Notes under the pieces: model-generated
Told to the model about the DNA's origin: nothing
Seen by the model: only the letters and a program-made list of their open reading frames with translations
Databases searched by the model: none
Assembly (NCBI GenBank): GCA_964584255.1
Contig: CAZOZM010000004.1
Span: 80,919-144,918 of the forward strand
DNA length: 64,000 nucleotides
Reading direction: 5' to 3'
Source: UBA3775 sp964584255
GTDB lineage: Bacteria > Bacillota > Clostridia > Lachnospirales > Lachnospiraceae
Program-made: the position numbers and the translations under genes
Shown: piece after piece, positions 27,044 through 36,626 of the stretch
Position numbering within the stretch: the stretch's first letter is position 1
Layout: each line of letters starts with the position of its first letter

Positions 27044-29295
27044 GAATTTTCAAATTGAATCTTCAACCCCTGAAGCCCCCTTTTTCTGGTCCTCAGTTTT
27101 TTCAGGTTAATCTTCTTTCCTTCAAATGAAAGCATTTCTTCTTTGCTGTCATGAACCACCGCGTAAACAACTGATTCTGACTTTGTGAGAGTAATTCCTT
27201 TTACACCCTTACCTGTTTTTTTCTGTTCCGGAACTTCACTGAGCTGGAACATAAGAAGCAGGTTCTTATTCGTCAATATGGTAAGCCTCTGCCTGTCGGA
27301 AAGCACCTCCGCTGCCGACAGCATCACTATGCCGACAACACTGTCTCCTTCGCTGAGCTTTGTTGCCGCAACAACCTGACGCTTCGTATCATATTCAACT
27401 CCGGACACTCTCTTTACAAGACCGTCTTTAGTAACAAATAGCAGTTGCGCTTCAAAAAGCTGTGAAAGCGACGCCATAAAAACAGGCGTTTCCCTGTCCA
27501 TCTTTGTAAGCACCTGTATCAGCGTTCCCTTCTCTTTTACCCTGCATTTAGGAAGCTGGGATACCTTTACCTGATACATATTTCCTTCTGCGGTAAAAAT
27601 ACAGATTCTGTCATCACTCTTGACGGAAATCACATTCGTAAATTCTGCAACGGCTTCTGCTCCCGCTCTCTGGTAAGCGGCAGGGTCAACCGTCTTTGTA
27701 TATCCGAATCTGTCTGAAACAACAATCAGGTCCTCGATTTTTTCCTCTGCCTTATAATTCTCAACCTTTGAATTCATAATTGTTGTTTTTCTTTCAGTCT
27801 TGAATTTTTCCCTGAATTCCAGAAGCTGAGTCTTAATTACCTTATGCAGTTCCTTACGGCTTCCAAGTATCTTTTCAAACCTGCGTATATCTTTAAGAAG
27901 CTGTTCCTGCTCACCATGAAGTTTTAAAACCTCAAGACCTATAAGCTTTGAAAGCTGCATTGTAAGAATGGCATCTGCCTGTTTTTCCGTAAAATCAAAA
28001 GTACATGCAATCGCTCTTGCCGTTTCAGTCTTAAATTTTATTTCTTCCGTATTACCCGTGATAAGGCAGTCTTTAGCCTGTTTAACCGAAGATGAACCCC
28101 TCAGAACCTCGATTATCACATCAATGACATCTACTGCCCTTATAAGTCCTTCAACTATCTCCAGCCTCTTATTTGCCTTGTCTAAAAGAAATTTATACTC
28201 TTTTGTATACAGCTCTTCCTGGAAACTGACAAATTCAACTATAAGCTGTCTCAGGCTGAACTGATAAGGCTGTTTGTCTTTTACGGCCAGGAAACATGCT
28301 CCGTAAGTACTTTCCAAAGAAGATTTTTTCAGGAGACCGTTCAGAAGGTTTGACACATCCCTGTCTTTCTTTACCTCAACAACAATTCTGATTCCTTCCT
28401 TACTCGACTCATCCCTTACATCATAAATCTCCTCAAAGGTTTTATCCTTCATAAGGGATACAAGCTCTTCAACAAGTCTTGTTTTATTTCCTGCGGCCGT
28501 ATAAGGTATTTCGGAAATCACTATGTTTTTCCTGCCCGAATCACCATTCTCAACGGAAGTTCTTGCCCTTACCCTGATTTTTCCTTCACCGGTTTCATAC
28601 AGACTCTGAATTTCATCGGCATTTGTGATAATTCCTCCGGTAGGGAAATCCGGTCCCGGTATGTGAACCATAAGTTCCTCCGTTGTAATCTCCGGATTTT
28701 CCATGTATGCAATTACACCGTTTATGACTTCACCCGGATTATGCGGTGGTATATTGGTTGCCATTCCTACCGCAATACCGGTCGTTCCGTTAATCAACAG
28801 GTTTGGAAGCATCGCCGGCAGAACCGTCGGTTCTTTTTCGCTCTCATCAAAGTTTGGTCCAAATTCTACCAGACCTTTTTCAAGATGATCAAGAAGAGTC
28901 ATTGCACCCTCACTCAACCTCGCTTCCGTATATCGCATTGCAGCTGCGCCGTCTCCGTCTATTGAACCGAAATTTCCGTGTCCATCCACAAGCGGTATTG
29001 CCAGACTGTAATCTTCCGACATATGCACCAGTGCTTCATAGATTGATGAATCTCCGTGCGGATGATATTTACCCATCGTATCACCGACAATACGGGCACA
29101 TTTTCTGTGCGGTTTATCAGGTGACAGACCAAGTTCAATCATTGCATATAAAACTCTTCTCTGAACCGGTTTAAGTCCGTCTCTGACATCCGGCAGTGCT
29201 CTGGCTATAATAACACTCATCGCATAATCTCTGTACGAAGTTCTCATCTCCTCGACAAAGTCACGTTGAATTATTGTATCCTCTGGATTACTCAC
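27040..29295 (-). CDS. parC: DNA topoisomerase IV subunit A
   Basis: 751-residue type IIA topoisomerase cleavage subunit. It begins with the winged-helix/tower core (YAMSVIIARALPDVRDGLKP, RCARIVGDTMGKYHPHG) and has the catalytic Tyr in MRYTEARLS. The C-terminal beta-pinwheel is present but lacks the glutamine-arginine-glycine GyrA box, so this is ParC rather than GyrA. It follows parE by 150 bp in the same direction. Decatenates daughter chromosomes. GGAGG precedes ATG 29295. Confidence 0.9.
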   Translation of the reverse strand: MSNPEDTIIQRDFVEEMRTSYRDYAMSVIIARALPDVRDGLKPVQRRVLYAMIELGLSPDKPHRKCARIVGDTMGKYHPHGDSSIYEALVHMSEDYSLAIPLVDGHGNFGSIDGDGAAAMRYTEARLSEGAMTLLDHLEKGLVEFGPNFDESEKEPTVLPAMLPNLLINGTTGIAVGMATNIPPHNPGEVINGVIAYMENPEITTEELMVHIPGPDFPTGGIITNADEIQSLYETGEGKIRVRARTSVENGDSGRKNIVISEIPYTAAGNKTRLVEELVSLMKDKTFEEIYDVRDESSKEGIRIVVEVKKDRDVSNLLNGLLKKSSLESTYGACFLAVKDKQPYQFSLRQLIVEFVSFQEELYTKEYKFLLDKANKRLEIVEGLIRAVDVIDVIIEVLRGSSSVKQAKDCLITGNTEEIKFKTETARAIACTFDFTEKQADAILTMQLSKLIGLEVLKLHGEQEQLLKDIRRFEKILGSRKELHKVIKTQLLEFREKFKTERKTTIMNSKVENYKAEEKIEDLIVVSDRFGYTKTVDPAAYQRAGAEAVAEFTNVISVKSDDRICIFTAEGNMYQVKVSQLPKCRVKEKGTLIQVLTKMDRETPVFMASLSQLFEAQLLFVTKDGLVKRVSGVEYDTKRQVVAATKLSEGDSVVGIVMLSAAEVLSDRQRLTILTNKNLLLMFQLSEVPEQKKTGKGVKGITLTKSESVVYAVVHDSKEEMLSFEGKKINLKKLRTRKRGLQGLKIQFENS

Positions 29296-29445
29296 TATTT
29301 CCTCCTTTGCCCCTAAATATCACGGAGCTTCCTTTCTTTACATAAGCCGAAATACCCTGTTTATTTCTGCGGGTACAATTATCATCCGGTCAGTCACCGG
29401 ATGTCCTGCCTGTACAAAAATACTCCTGCAGGCACGGCAGACATT

Positions 29446-31386
29446 TTAAACATCCAGTTTGGCATATTTAGCTTCTTCCATTATAAACTGTCTTCTTGGC
29501 GGAACGGCACTTCCCATAAGAACTCCTGTGATTTCATCAGCTTCCACAACATCACTGATTGAAACCCTTGCAAGTGTTCTGGTTTCCGGATCCAGTGTAG
29601 TTTCCCAGAGCTGGTCGGCATCCATTTCACCGAGACCTTTGTATCTCTGCATTGACAGAATTTTTCCCTTACCTTCAATATCATTTCTGAACTTTTCAAG
29701 ACTGAAATCATCCATGATATACCTGCTTTCCCTGGTTTTTTTCTTTCCCTTTGAAAGCTCATAGTCGACCTTATACAATGGAGGAAGACCGCGATAAACT
29801 TTTCCTTCAAGAATAAGTTCCGGCATAAAACGATAGAAGAAAGTAAGCAGCAGCGTGCTTATATGCGCTCCATCGACGTCCGCATCCGTTAAAATGATGA
29901 TTTTGTCATATCTTAGTTTATTAATGTCAAACTCATCCCCTATTCCACATCCGAATGAAGCTATCATCGTTTTAATTTCATTGTTTGTCAGTATCTTCTC
30001 CAAAGTTGCCTTTTCAACATTCAGAATCTTTCCCCTGAGAGGAAGAACCGCCTGTGTACGCCTGTTTCTTGCTTTTTTTACGGTACCTCCGGCAGAATCA
30101 CCCTCTACGATATATACTTCGCACTCAGCTGCCTTCTTCGAGGAACATGCTGCCAGTTTAGATTTCGTATCAAAATCATTTAAAGACTTCAGCACGGCAT
30201 TTCTCGCCTTGTCTCCTGCTTTTCTTGCCTGGAACGACTTAAGGGAGTTTTCAAGAATCTTCTTCAGTATCTCAACATTACGGTCAAAATATCTTTCCAC
30301 TTCCCTTGCAAAAACCTCATCCACGGCCATCTTGGCATCAGTATTTCCGAGTTTTGTCTTTGTCTGTCCCTCAAACTGAGGATCCGGATGTTTTATGGAA
30401 ATAATTGCCACAATTCCGTTACGGATATCCTTACCGTCAAAATTCTCATCCTTGTCCTTTAATATACCGAGTTCCCTTGCATACTGATTCATAACCCTCG
30501 TTAATGCCATCTTAAATCCGGTTACAAGAGTTCCACCGTCCACAACATTGATTCTGTTACAGTATGCATTTATCTGCTCAGTGTACGAATTCGTATACTG
30601 AAAAGCCACTTCAACTTCTATGTCTCCGCTTGTTCCTTCAGTATAAATCGGCTCCGGATGAAGACATACAGCATCTCTGTTAAGATAAGAAACATAGCTC
30701 TTGATACCGTCTTCCTCATAGTACGTTTTTTTCGTACCCGTTTTTTTATCTTCAAATTCTATTGTCAGTCCTTTATTGAGATAGGCTATTTCCTTAAGTC
30801 TTTTACATATTGTTTCGGCCTTAAACTCAACCGTTTCAAAAATCGAAGGGTCCGGATAAAAAGTTACCTCGGTTCCCGTATCCGACTTGGCACACTTTCC
30901 TGCCACAGGCAACTCGCCCTTTTCAGTAAGGCTCAAGGTCGGATTCCCGCCATTTTCATAGGAATCTTTGTAAATAAGACCGCCTTTTCGAATCTCTATA
31001 AACATCTTTGATGAAAGGGCATTTACAACCGACGCACCAACGCCGTGAAGACCTCCGGAAACCTTATAGACGGAATTTCCGAACTTACCGCCGGCATGTA
31101 AAATTGTATAGACCACTCTTTCCGTAGGAATTTTCTTCGTCGGATGCATGTCAACCGGAACTCCACGTCCGTGATCCCTTATCCTGATTCCTCCGTCCTC
31201 CAAAAGAGTAATCTCTATTTTACTGCAGTATCCTGCAAGATGCTCATCTATACCATTATCAAGTATTTCCCATATAAGATGGTGAAGACCTCTCGTTCCC
31301 GTACTTCCGATATACATTCCGGGACGTTTTCTTACGGCCTCCAAACCTTCAAGAACCACTATTTGGCTTCCATCATATTCTACCAT
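29446..31386 (-). CDS. parE: DNA topoisomerase IV subunit B
   Basis: 646 residues from ATG 31386 (GGAGG six bases upstream; the adjoining ATG 31389 is equally possible; an upstream in-frame start at 31452 has no ribosome site). GHKL ATPase motifs: EILDNGIDE, RDHGRGVPV and GGLHGVGASVVNALS. TOPRIM motifs: VEGDSAGG, LPLRGKILNVEKA and DADVDGAHI. The partner parC follows. The region between them (29296-29445) holds small inverted repeats (CCGGT/ACCGG; TGCCTG/CAGGCA) but no convincing terminator. Confidence 0.92.
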   Translation of the reverse strand: MVEYDGSQIVVLEGLEAVRKRPGMYIGSTGTRGLHHLIWEILDNGIDEHLAGYCSKIEITLLEDGGIRIRDHGRGVPVDMHPTKKIPTERVVYTILHAGGKFGNSVYKVSGGLHGVGASVVNALSSKMFIEIRKGGLIYKDSYENGGNPTLSLTEKGELPVAGKCAKSDTGTEVTFYPDPSIFETVEFKAETICKRLKEIAYLNKGLTIEFEDKKTGTKKTYYEEDGIKSYVSYLNRDAVCLHPEPIYTEGTSGDIEVEVAFQYTNSYTEQINAYCNRINVVDGGTLVTGFKMALTRVMNQYARELGILKDKDENFDGKDIRNGIVAIISIKHPDPQFEGQTKTKLGNTDAKMAVDEVFAREVERYFDRNVEILKKILENSLKSFQARKAGDKARNAVLKSLNDFDTKSKLAACSSKKAAECEVYIVEGDSAGGTVKKARNRRTQAVLPLRGKILNVEKATLEKILTNNEIKTMIASFGCGIGDEFDINKLRYDKIIILTDADVDGAHISTLLLTFFYRFMPELILEGKVYRGLPPLYKVDYELSKGKKKTRESRYIMDDFSLEKFRNDIEGKGKILSMQRYKGLGEMDADQLWETTLDPETRTLARVSISDVVEADEITGVLMGSAVPPRRQFIMEEAKYAKLDV

Positions 31387-31484
31387 CATTTTCCTCCATC
31401 TTACTTTTGCCGCCCGCTGCGACCAAAATGATTTCAAAGCGAAGTTTATCATACGAACATTTGTTTGTCAAACTTCTTATTCCA

Positions 31485-32102
31485 TTACTGCGTATCCCGG
31501 ATTTTACCCTCTCTGTCAGTAAGTCTTCCTTTTTCAACATTTGGAATTATAAACTTTTCCTTTGCATAATCCCACAAAACTTCAGAACCCTCAGCAGTTC
31601 TTTCATTTCTCTTCAAAACCTGAGAAACATCTATTCCATGTTCAACCCAGGCTTTTCCTGACGTTGCAGCATTTAAAAGAAGAGGCTGAATGCAATCCAT
31701 TGTCCTTGCAAATCTTGCTTCCGGACTGCTTCTGTCTTCAAATTCCCTCCAAAGACCATAAAGCTCATCCGCCGTTTCCCCCTGAAGAATACCATAAATC
31801 CTTCTTGCAGCCGCATCCTCTCTTTCTTCATGTGTACTCTGTCCGACTTCATCATATGCATATGTATCCCCCGCATCTATTTCCACAACATCATGCAGAA
31901 GAATCATCTTAACCGTCTTTTCAATGTCAATTTCCTCAGCGGCATAATCTTTAAGAAGCAGAGCCATGACTGCCATATGCCAAGCATGTTCGGCATCGTT
32001 TTCCTTTCTTTTGCCATCACTCAGATAAGTCTGTCTGAATATGTTTTTTTCTTTATCAAGCTCAAGAAGAAATTCAAAGAGCGTATCAAGTTTTTTATCC
32101 AT
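31485..32102 (-). CDS. HD-domain phosphohydrolase (YfbR-like)
   Basis: 205 residues. Metal-binding HD signature: AEHAWHMAVMALLL, then ILLHDVVEIDAGD and a later Asp in RTMDCIQPLL, matching the HD_3/YfbR-like nucleotidase group, which hydrolyses (deoxy)nucleoside monophosphates. GAGG lies six bases before ATG 32102. It is 33 bp after the GH25 gene and in the same direction, but no functional link is evident. Confidence 0.8.
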   Translation of the reverse strand: MDKKLDTLFEFLLELDKEKNIFRQTYLSDGKRKENDAEHAWHMAVMALLLKDYAAEEIDIEKTVKMILLHDVVEIDAGDTYAYDEVGQSTHEEREDAAARRIYGILQGETADELYGLWREFEDRSSPEARFARTMDCIQPLLLNAATSGKAWVEHGIDVSQVLKRNERTAEGSEVLWDYAKEKFIIPNVEKGRLTDREGKIRDTQ

Positions 32103-32135
32103 GTCATACCTCTTTCTTCACATTCTGGATGTTTC

Positions 32136-34064
32136 TTATTTATCTCCGTCAAACACGTTTTTAAACATTATATTCTCATCTACGGCCGAATCAATTCCCG
32201 CAACCGTACCACTGCTTGAATACTGCCACATTGCAAAGTCATACGGCAGTATCGGATCATCTCCATAGTAAGCATACCATACCGTTCTGTCGGCCAGCCT
32301 GTCCATATCAATTCCAAGAAGCAGCCATCTTGTATTGGCATATATTATCGGCATGTATCCCGCTTCCTCAACAGTATCACAGAATGCTTCGGTTATTTCA
32401 GTCCTCAATTCCCTGGATATCAGATTGCCCCTCGCATCTGCCGGTTCATCATATGCTTCCGTATCGAAAACAATCGGGCCCTTACATCCCGTCTTTTCCG
32501 CAAGTTCGATGGCAAACATGGCTTCTTCAATTCCTTCTTCGACCGTTATTGCCTGAGTAAACATATATATTCCCGTGTCCAGTCCTTCTGCCGCAGCATT
32601 TTTTAAATTGTCCGCCGCATACTCATCTTCAACTATCCTGCCTTTTGAATATCCTCTGTATCCTGCTCTCACGAAAGCAAAACTTATTCCGTCTTCCTTT
32701 ACTTTTTTCCAGTCAATCTTACCCTGAAACTTAGATACATCTATTCCCGCTGCTGATCCTTCCCCATATGTCTTTCGTCCTTTTTCATCGGATTCAACTT
32801 TGGAATAATCAACATCCGTCAGTTTAACATTTTCATAATAAGGAAAAGCATATTTTCCGCCATTTTTACCGACTATTACTATTCTTTCCTCAAGAGGTGA
32901 ATCAACCGGCGTCACCATTCCGTCATAACCATAATCTTCATACCCAAAAGGAACATATGCCGCAAAAGACTGCGAATCCATATAAAATCCGTTTTCGGCA
33001 TATGTAATTTCACCGGAATACTCGCCCAGATATGCGGTTTTATCTACCGAAGGATAGGCAACAAAACTTATCCTGTCCTCAGTTATCTCAATTTTCATTC
33101 CTTCCCTGAGACTTATTGCATCTTTTCCTTTAGCTGCAATTTCTTCAAACTGTTCATCATTAAAGGAGTAGGTATAGTTCACACCGCCATGGCCGATTTC
33201 AGCAGTATTGCTGTTTTCATCAGCTTTATCCATACTGAAATAATATAGCAAAGTCGGCTGGATACTCATCGAACCGGCCTTTCTGCAACCGTCTAAATTG
33301 TAAAGGCTCATCGAATCCGGTATGCCATCCGAATATCTGACATTCATTATTCCCTTTGTACCATCAGTAAAATTCACCTTTTCCGGTACAAGTTCCTCAG
33401 GCTTCTCTAAATCATACGACTCATTCATCATCAAAACGTTCCCGTCATATACCAGGAAGGATTTCATTATGCTGTCATTGAATTCATCATCTGGAAACTC
33501 ATTCTGATAACATAATTTAAGGCTTTTCTCATTAAATACTCCGCTTAACGTAAGATATTCAAACCCTCCAATTATTTCCGTTGATGCGGAAAAATCTTCG
33601 TTCTTAAATGCCTTAACGGTTTTCTGTAAATCATCAGTCATCTTATAAGTTACGATTACTCCTGAATCAGAGCCTGCAAAAACCGCAGTGCCATCTTTCT
33701 TTTCCCTGACCGCAATGTAAATGGTAAATACAATTGACAGAATCAGAGCCGTCGTCAGAATCATGATTCCTATCTTCAGGTTTCGTATCGTAGCAGCCAT
33801 TTTTCTGTAATAATGCTTAAATCTTACAAGTTCTTCATCAGTCGCTTCCCGGATTTCATCCGATTCATTACGACTGCTTCCACCCTGCATGGAGGATTTT
33901 CCATCCGCCTTACAAAAGTCCAAACCACTCACATCTTCTACTTCATCATCCGCATCACAGAAATCCTCGTCAAAGTCTTCCTCCGGATACTGTTCGTCAT
34001 TACTGAAATGATTGGCATTCTGAAGGCTGTTCTCCGTCATCCTTCTCTCATCAGCTCTCTTCAT
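32136..34064 (-). CDS. Membrane-anchored GH25 lysozyme
   Basis: 642 residues, type II orientation: an acidic cytosolic segment (1-90), one transmembrane helix (about 96-120), an extracellular region of about 310 residues of unknown fold, and a GH25 muramidase domain from about residue 440. Active-site elements are present: GIDVSKFQGKIDW, the DTE pair in PIVFDTEAYD, and AMWQYSSSG near the end. Likely trims peptidoglycan during growth or division. AAAGGAGG precedes ATG 34064. Confidence 0.88.
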   Translation of the reverse strand: MKRADERRMTENSLQNANHFSNDEQYPEEDFDEDFCDADDEVEDVSGLDFCKADGKSSMQGGSSRNESDEIREATDEELVRFKHYYRKMAATIRNLKIGIMILTTALILSIVFTIYIAVREKKDGTAVFAGSDSGVIVTYKMTDDLQKTVKAFKNEDFSASTEIIGGFEYLTLSGVFNEKSLKLCYQNEFPDDEFNDSIMKSFLVYDGNVLMMNESYDLEKPEELVPEKVNFTDGTKGIMNVRYSDGIPDSMSLYNLDGCRKAGSMSIQPTLLYYFSMDKADENSNTAEIGHGGVNYTYSFNDEQFEEIAAKGKDAISLREGMKIEITEDRISFVAYPSVDKTAYLGEYSGEITYAENGFYMDSQSFAAYVPFGYEDYGYDGMVTPVDSPLEERIVIVGKNGGKYAFPYYENVKLTDVDYSKVESDEKGRKTYGEGSAAGIDVSKFQGKIDWKKVKEDGISFAFVRAGYRGYSKGRIVEDEYAADNLKNAAAEGLDTGIYMFTQAITVEEGIEEAMFAIELAEKTGCKGPIVFDTEAYDEPADARGNLISRELRTEITEAFCDTVEEAGYMPIIYANTRWLLLGIDMDRLADRTVWYAYYGDDPILPYDFAMWQYSSSGTVAGIDSAVDENIMFKNVFDGDK

Positions 34065-34185
34065 TGCATTCCTCCTTTAACAAAAGCAGTCCTTTTTCCA
34101 TGATACAACATTTTTCGACCTTTCTCAACCCGAATAAATCTTTTGATTGTCCTGCAATCTCCTAAGGGCTTGCTCTATCCTCGTG

Positions 34186-34335
34186 ATACATACAGATATT
34201 GATGTAATCCGCTATTCCGAGCTGATTATAAAGTTAGCTCAAACCAAAGAATATTTAACACAAAAAGATGCTGTTGATTTACTGCATGTGTCGGACCCAC
34301 AAGCATATCGACTGCTGAAAAAACTTGCAAAAAAA
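34186..34335 (+). pseudogene. Winged-helix fragment, probable gene remnant
   Basis: In one plus frame the segment reads as a helix-turn-helix (YSELIIKLAQTKEYLTQKDA, then VDLLHVSDPQAYRLLKKLAK), like the C-terminal winged helix of Fic or AlbA-2 type proteins. It has no start codon with a ribosome site, no upstream domain, and runs directly into the tyrS terminator. Most likely the tail end of a decayed gene. Confidence 0.4.
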
Positions 34336-34371
34336 ACGGCGTGGCAGCCTCAGCCGTCACACCGTTTTCCT
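34333..34371 (-). terminator. Terminator after tyrS
   Basis: AACGGCGTG and CACACCGTT arms (one mismatch) with T-runs on both sides. Confidence 0.65.
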
Positions 34372-34393
34372 TCGTCCGTCAACTACCGGACTC

Positions 34394-35614
34394 TTATTTA
34401 CAAACGATCTTCTTGAAGTTCTTCTTTCCTCTCTTTACAAGGATTCCTTCGCCAAAATCTTCTGCCTTATATGTCTTTTTAACATCCGTAACCTTTTCAT
34501 TATCCACGGTTACTCCGCCCTGTTCAACATTTCTTCTCGCTTCTGAACGGGTTGGTGCAAGTCCTGACTTAACCAATATTGAAACAATGTCAATTTCTCC
34601 ATCGGTAAAATCATCCGCACCGAGTGCATATTCCGGAGCATTTTCCGAACTGCCTGCTGAGAAAAGTGCTCTTGCAGCTTCCTGTGCCTTCACAGCCTCT
34701 TCCTCTCCATGAACAAGCTTTGTAAGTTCATATCCAAGGATTTCCTTAGCTTTATTAAGCTGACTTCCCTCCCAGCTTTCCATCTGTCTGATTTCTTCCA
34801 TTGGAAGAAAAGTAAGCATCTTAATGCACTTTAATACATCCGCATCTGATACATTTCTCCAGTACTGATAGAATTCAAACGGACTTGTCTTCTCAGGATC
34901 GAGCCATACTGCACCCTTCTCCGTTTTGCCCATTTTCTTTCCCTCAGAATTAAGAAGAAGTGTTATTGTCATAGCACTTGCATCTTTACCGAGCTTTCTT
35001 CTGATAAGTTCTGTTCCTCCAAGCATGTTGCTCCACTGATCATCGCCGCCAAATTCAAGGTTGCAGCCATAATCCTGATAGAGTCTGAAGAAATCATAGC
35101 TCTGCATAATCATATAATTGAATTCAAGGAAAGTAAGTCCTCTCTCCATTCTCTGCTTATAACATTCTGCCGAAAGCATTCTGTTTACTGAGAAATGAGC
35201 TCCAACTTCCCTTAAAACATCTATATAATTAAGGTCAAGCAGCCAGTCGGCATTATTAACCAACAATGCTCTGTCTTCCGAAAAATCTATAAACTTTGCC
35301 ATCTGCTTTTTAAAGCATTCAACATTATGGTCAATTGTTTCCCTTGTCATCATACGACGCATATCCGTTTTTCCGGATGGGTCGCCAATCATTGCCGTTC
35401 CGCCACCGATAAGTGCTATCGGTTTATTTCCTGCCATCTGAAGTCTTTTCATAAGACAGAGTGCCATAAAATGGCCTACATGAAGACTGTCTGCCGTAGG
35501 ATCAAATCCAATATAAAAAGTTGCTTTTCCCGTATTAATCAGCTCACTTACAAGCTTCTCATCTGTTACCTGGGCAATAAGTCCTCTTTCTTTAAGTTCC
35601 TCATATAATGTCAT
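34394..35614 (-). CDS. tyrS: Tyrosyl-tRNA synthetase
   Basis: Charges tRNA-Tyr. 406 residues from ATG 35614, behind GGAAAGGG; the upstream extension to 35698 is only the preceding terminator read through. Class I motifs: HVGH (45-48) and KMGKT (227-231, the KMSKS loop); GGDDQWSN is typical of TyrRS. The C-terminal S4 domain (about 340-406) contains SEARRNVEQGGVTVDN. No T-box fits in the 96-bp upstream gap. Confidence 0.96.
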   Translation of the reverse strand: MTLYEELKERGLIAQVTDEKLVSELINTGKATFYIGFDPTADSLHVGHFMALCLMKRLQMAGNKPIALIGGGTAMIGDPSGKTDMRRMMTRETIDHNVECFKKQMAKFIDFSEDRALLVNNADWLLDLNYIDVLREVGAHFSVNRMLSAECYKQRMERGLTFLEFNYMIMQSYDFFRLYQDYGCNLEFGGDDQWSNMLGGTELIRRKLGKDASAMTITLLLNSEGKKMGKTEKGAVWLDPEKTSPFEFYQYWRNVSDADVLKCIKMLTFLPMEEIRQMESWEGSQLNKAKEILGYELTKLVHGEEEAVKAQEAARALFSAGSSENAPEYALGADDFTDGEIDIVSILVKSGLAPTRSEARRNVEQGGVTVDNEKVTDVKKTYKAEDFGEGILVKRGKKNFKKIVCK

Positions 35615-35660
35615 GATATTAATCCCTTTCCTAATTTTTAACGGAATGAGTTCCGTATGT

Positions 35661-35693
35661 AAAAAGAGGCAGACCCTGACGACCTGCCTCTTT
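35661..35693 (-). terminator. Terminator between the zinc-ribbon gene and tyrS
   Basis: Ten-base stem AAAGAGGCAG/CTGCCTCTTT with an 11-base loop, then TTTTT on the minus strand. Confidence 0.88.
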
Positions 35694-35709
35694 GACATCT
35701 AATTAGTGA

Positions 35710-36486
35710 TTAATCGTACAATTTGCCGAATGCATCCATTGTATCCTCAAGTGCATCCTCATAATCATCTTCATCAAGGTTTGTAGCTACACTCATAAAT
35801 GTAGGTCCATCATATACATACCAGTCACCCTTGTATTTGTATACGATACATACTGATGTATCCTTAGCTGCCTTATCCTTACCAACTGTAAATGTCCACT
35901 TTACTTCTACAGCATATGCATCCTTAATCTTATCTGCATCAAATCCGTAGTCATCATACACATCATCGATTGCATCTTTGAACTCATCAAGGTCATCATA
36001 GTTGACATCATCTTCAAGCTTGTCAAGATCATCAAGTTCTTCCATCTTCTTGATTTCATATTCAAACTTTACTTTTCCTTCATCCTTAAGACCTTCATAA
36101 AGAGTTTTTCCTGCTTCTTCGAAGATTTCTACATAATCCTCATAGTCAAAGTCAAAATATTCATTATCTTCTATGAATTCCTTCTGAACCTTTTCAGGCA
36201 TTTCCATTGCTATGAGCTTTTCTGAATCAAACTTACCGAATGCTTTAAAATACTTCTTAACACTCTTCTTCGCACCACCGCTCATAAGAACAATAAGGGC
36301 GATTACAACAACTACTGCTACTGCTGCTATTGCAATTATAGCTGTAGTGTTATTTGATTTTGGTGCTGCAGCCTGTGGCTGTGCATCATTTGCCGGCTGT
36401 GACTGTACGTTGTCAGCTGCCGCTCCGCAGTTAGGGCAAAATGATTCGCCATCTGCAAATTCTGAACCGCAATTTTTACAGAACAT
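35710..36486 (-). CDS. Zinc-ribbon, single-pass membrane protein of unknown function
   Basis: 258 residues. An N-terminal zinc ribbon (FCKNCGSEFADGESFCPNCG, four Cys), a Gln/Ala/Pro linker, one transmembrane helix (about 48-68) and a very acidic extracellular domain rich in Asp, Glu and Tyr (DYDD, EDDYED repeats). The layout matches many Lachnospiraceae zinc_ribbon_2 domain proteins of unknown role. Its acid-rich style resembles the lipoprotein at 39847-41441. An unusual hairpin separates a strong Shine-Dalgarno-like sequence from the start. Confidence 0.75.
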   Translation of the reverse strand: MFCKNCGSEFADGESFCPNCGAAADNVQSQPANDAQPQAAAPKSNNTTAIIAIAAVAVVVVIALIVLMSGGAKKSVKKYFKAFGKFDSEKLIAMEMPEKVQKEFIEDNEYFDFDYEDYVEIFEEAGKTLYEGLKDEGKVKFEYEIKKMEELDDLDKLEDDVNYDDLDEFKDAIDDVYDDYGFDADKIKDAYAVEVKWTFTVGKDKAAKDTSVCIVYKYKGDWYVYDGPTFMSVATNLDEDDYEDALEDTMDAFGKLYD

Positions 36487-36499
36487 TTTCTCTTTTCAT

Positions 36500-36528
36500 C
36501 CATAGAAATATTCTATGGACTCTCCTTT
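36500..36528 (-). promoter_or_regulatory. Hairpin between Shine-Dalgarno and start of the zinc-ribbon gene
   Basis: CCATAGAA/TTCTATGG with a three-base loop (36500-36518) lies directly after AAAGGAGAG (36520-36528). The real start ATG 36486 is 13 bases past the hairpin. A seven-codon frame (MKRENVL) begins right after the hairpin and overlaps the gene start. Could be a structured initiation site. Confidence 0.4.
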
Positions 36529-36554
36529 CCATGCTTTTTTAACAAAATACTCTA

Positions 36555-36570
36555 CGGATCTTAATATCCG
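36555..36570 (-). terminator. Weak hairpin after serA
   Basis: CGGAT/ATCCG stem with a six-base loop 57 bp past serA; no strong T-run follows on the minus strand. Confidence 0.3.
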
Positions 36571-36626
36571 ATTTTAATATACAACACTATTCTGCTTTTT
36601 TCAAGGCTATAAAGCAAATTTAAATT

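Noticed and set aside
35615..35709. T-box upstream of tyrS; also checked upstream of thrS
   Set aside because: Too short before tyrS (a terminator fills most of it), and no AGGGTGGNACCGCG-like sequence in either leader.
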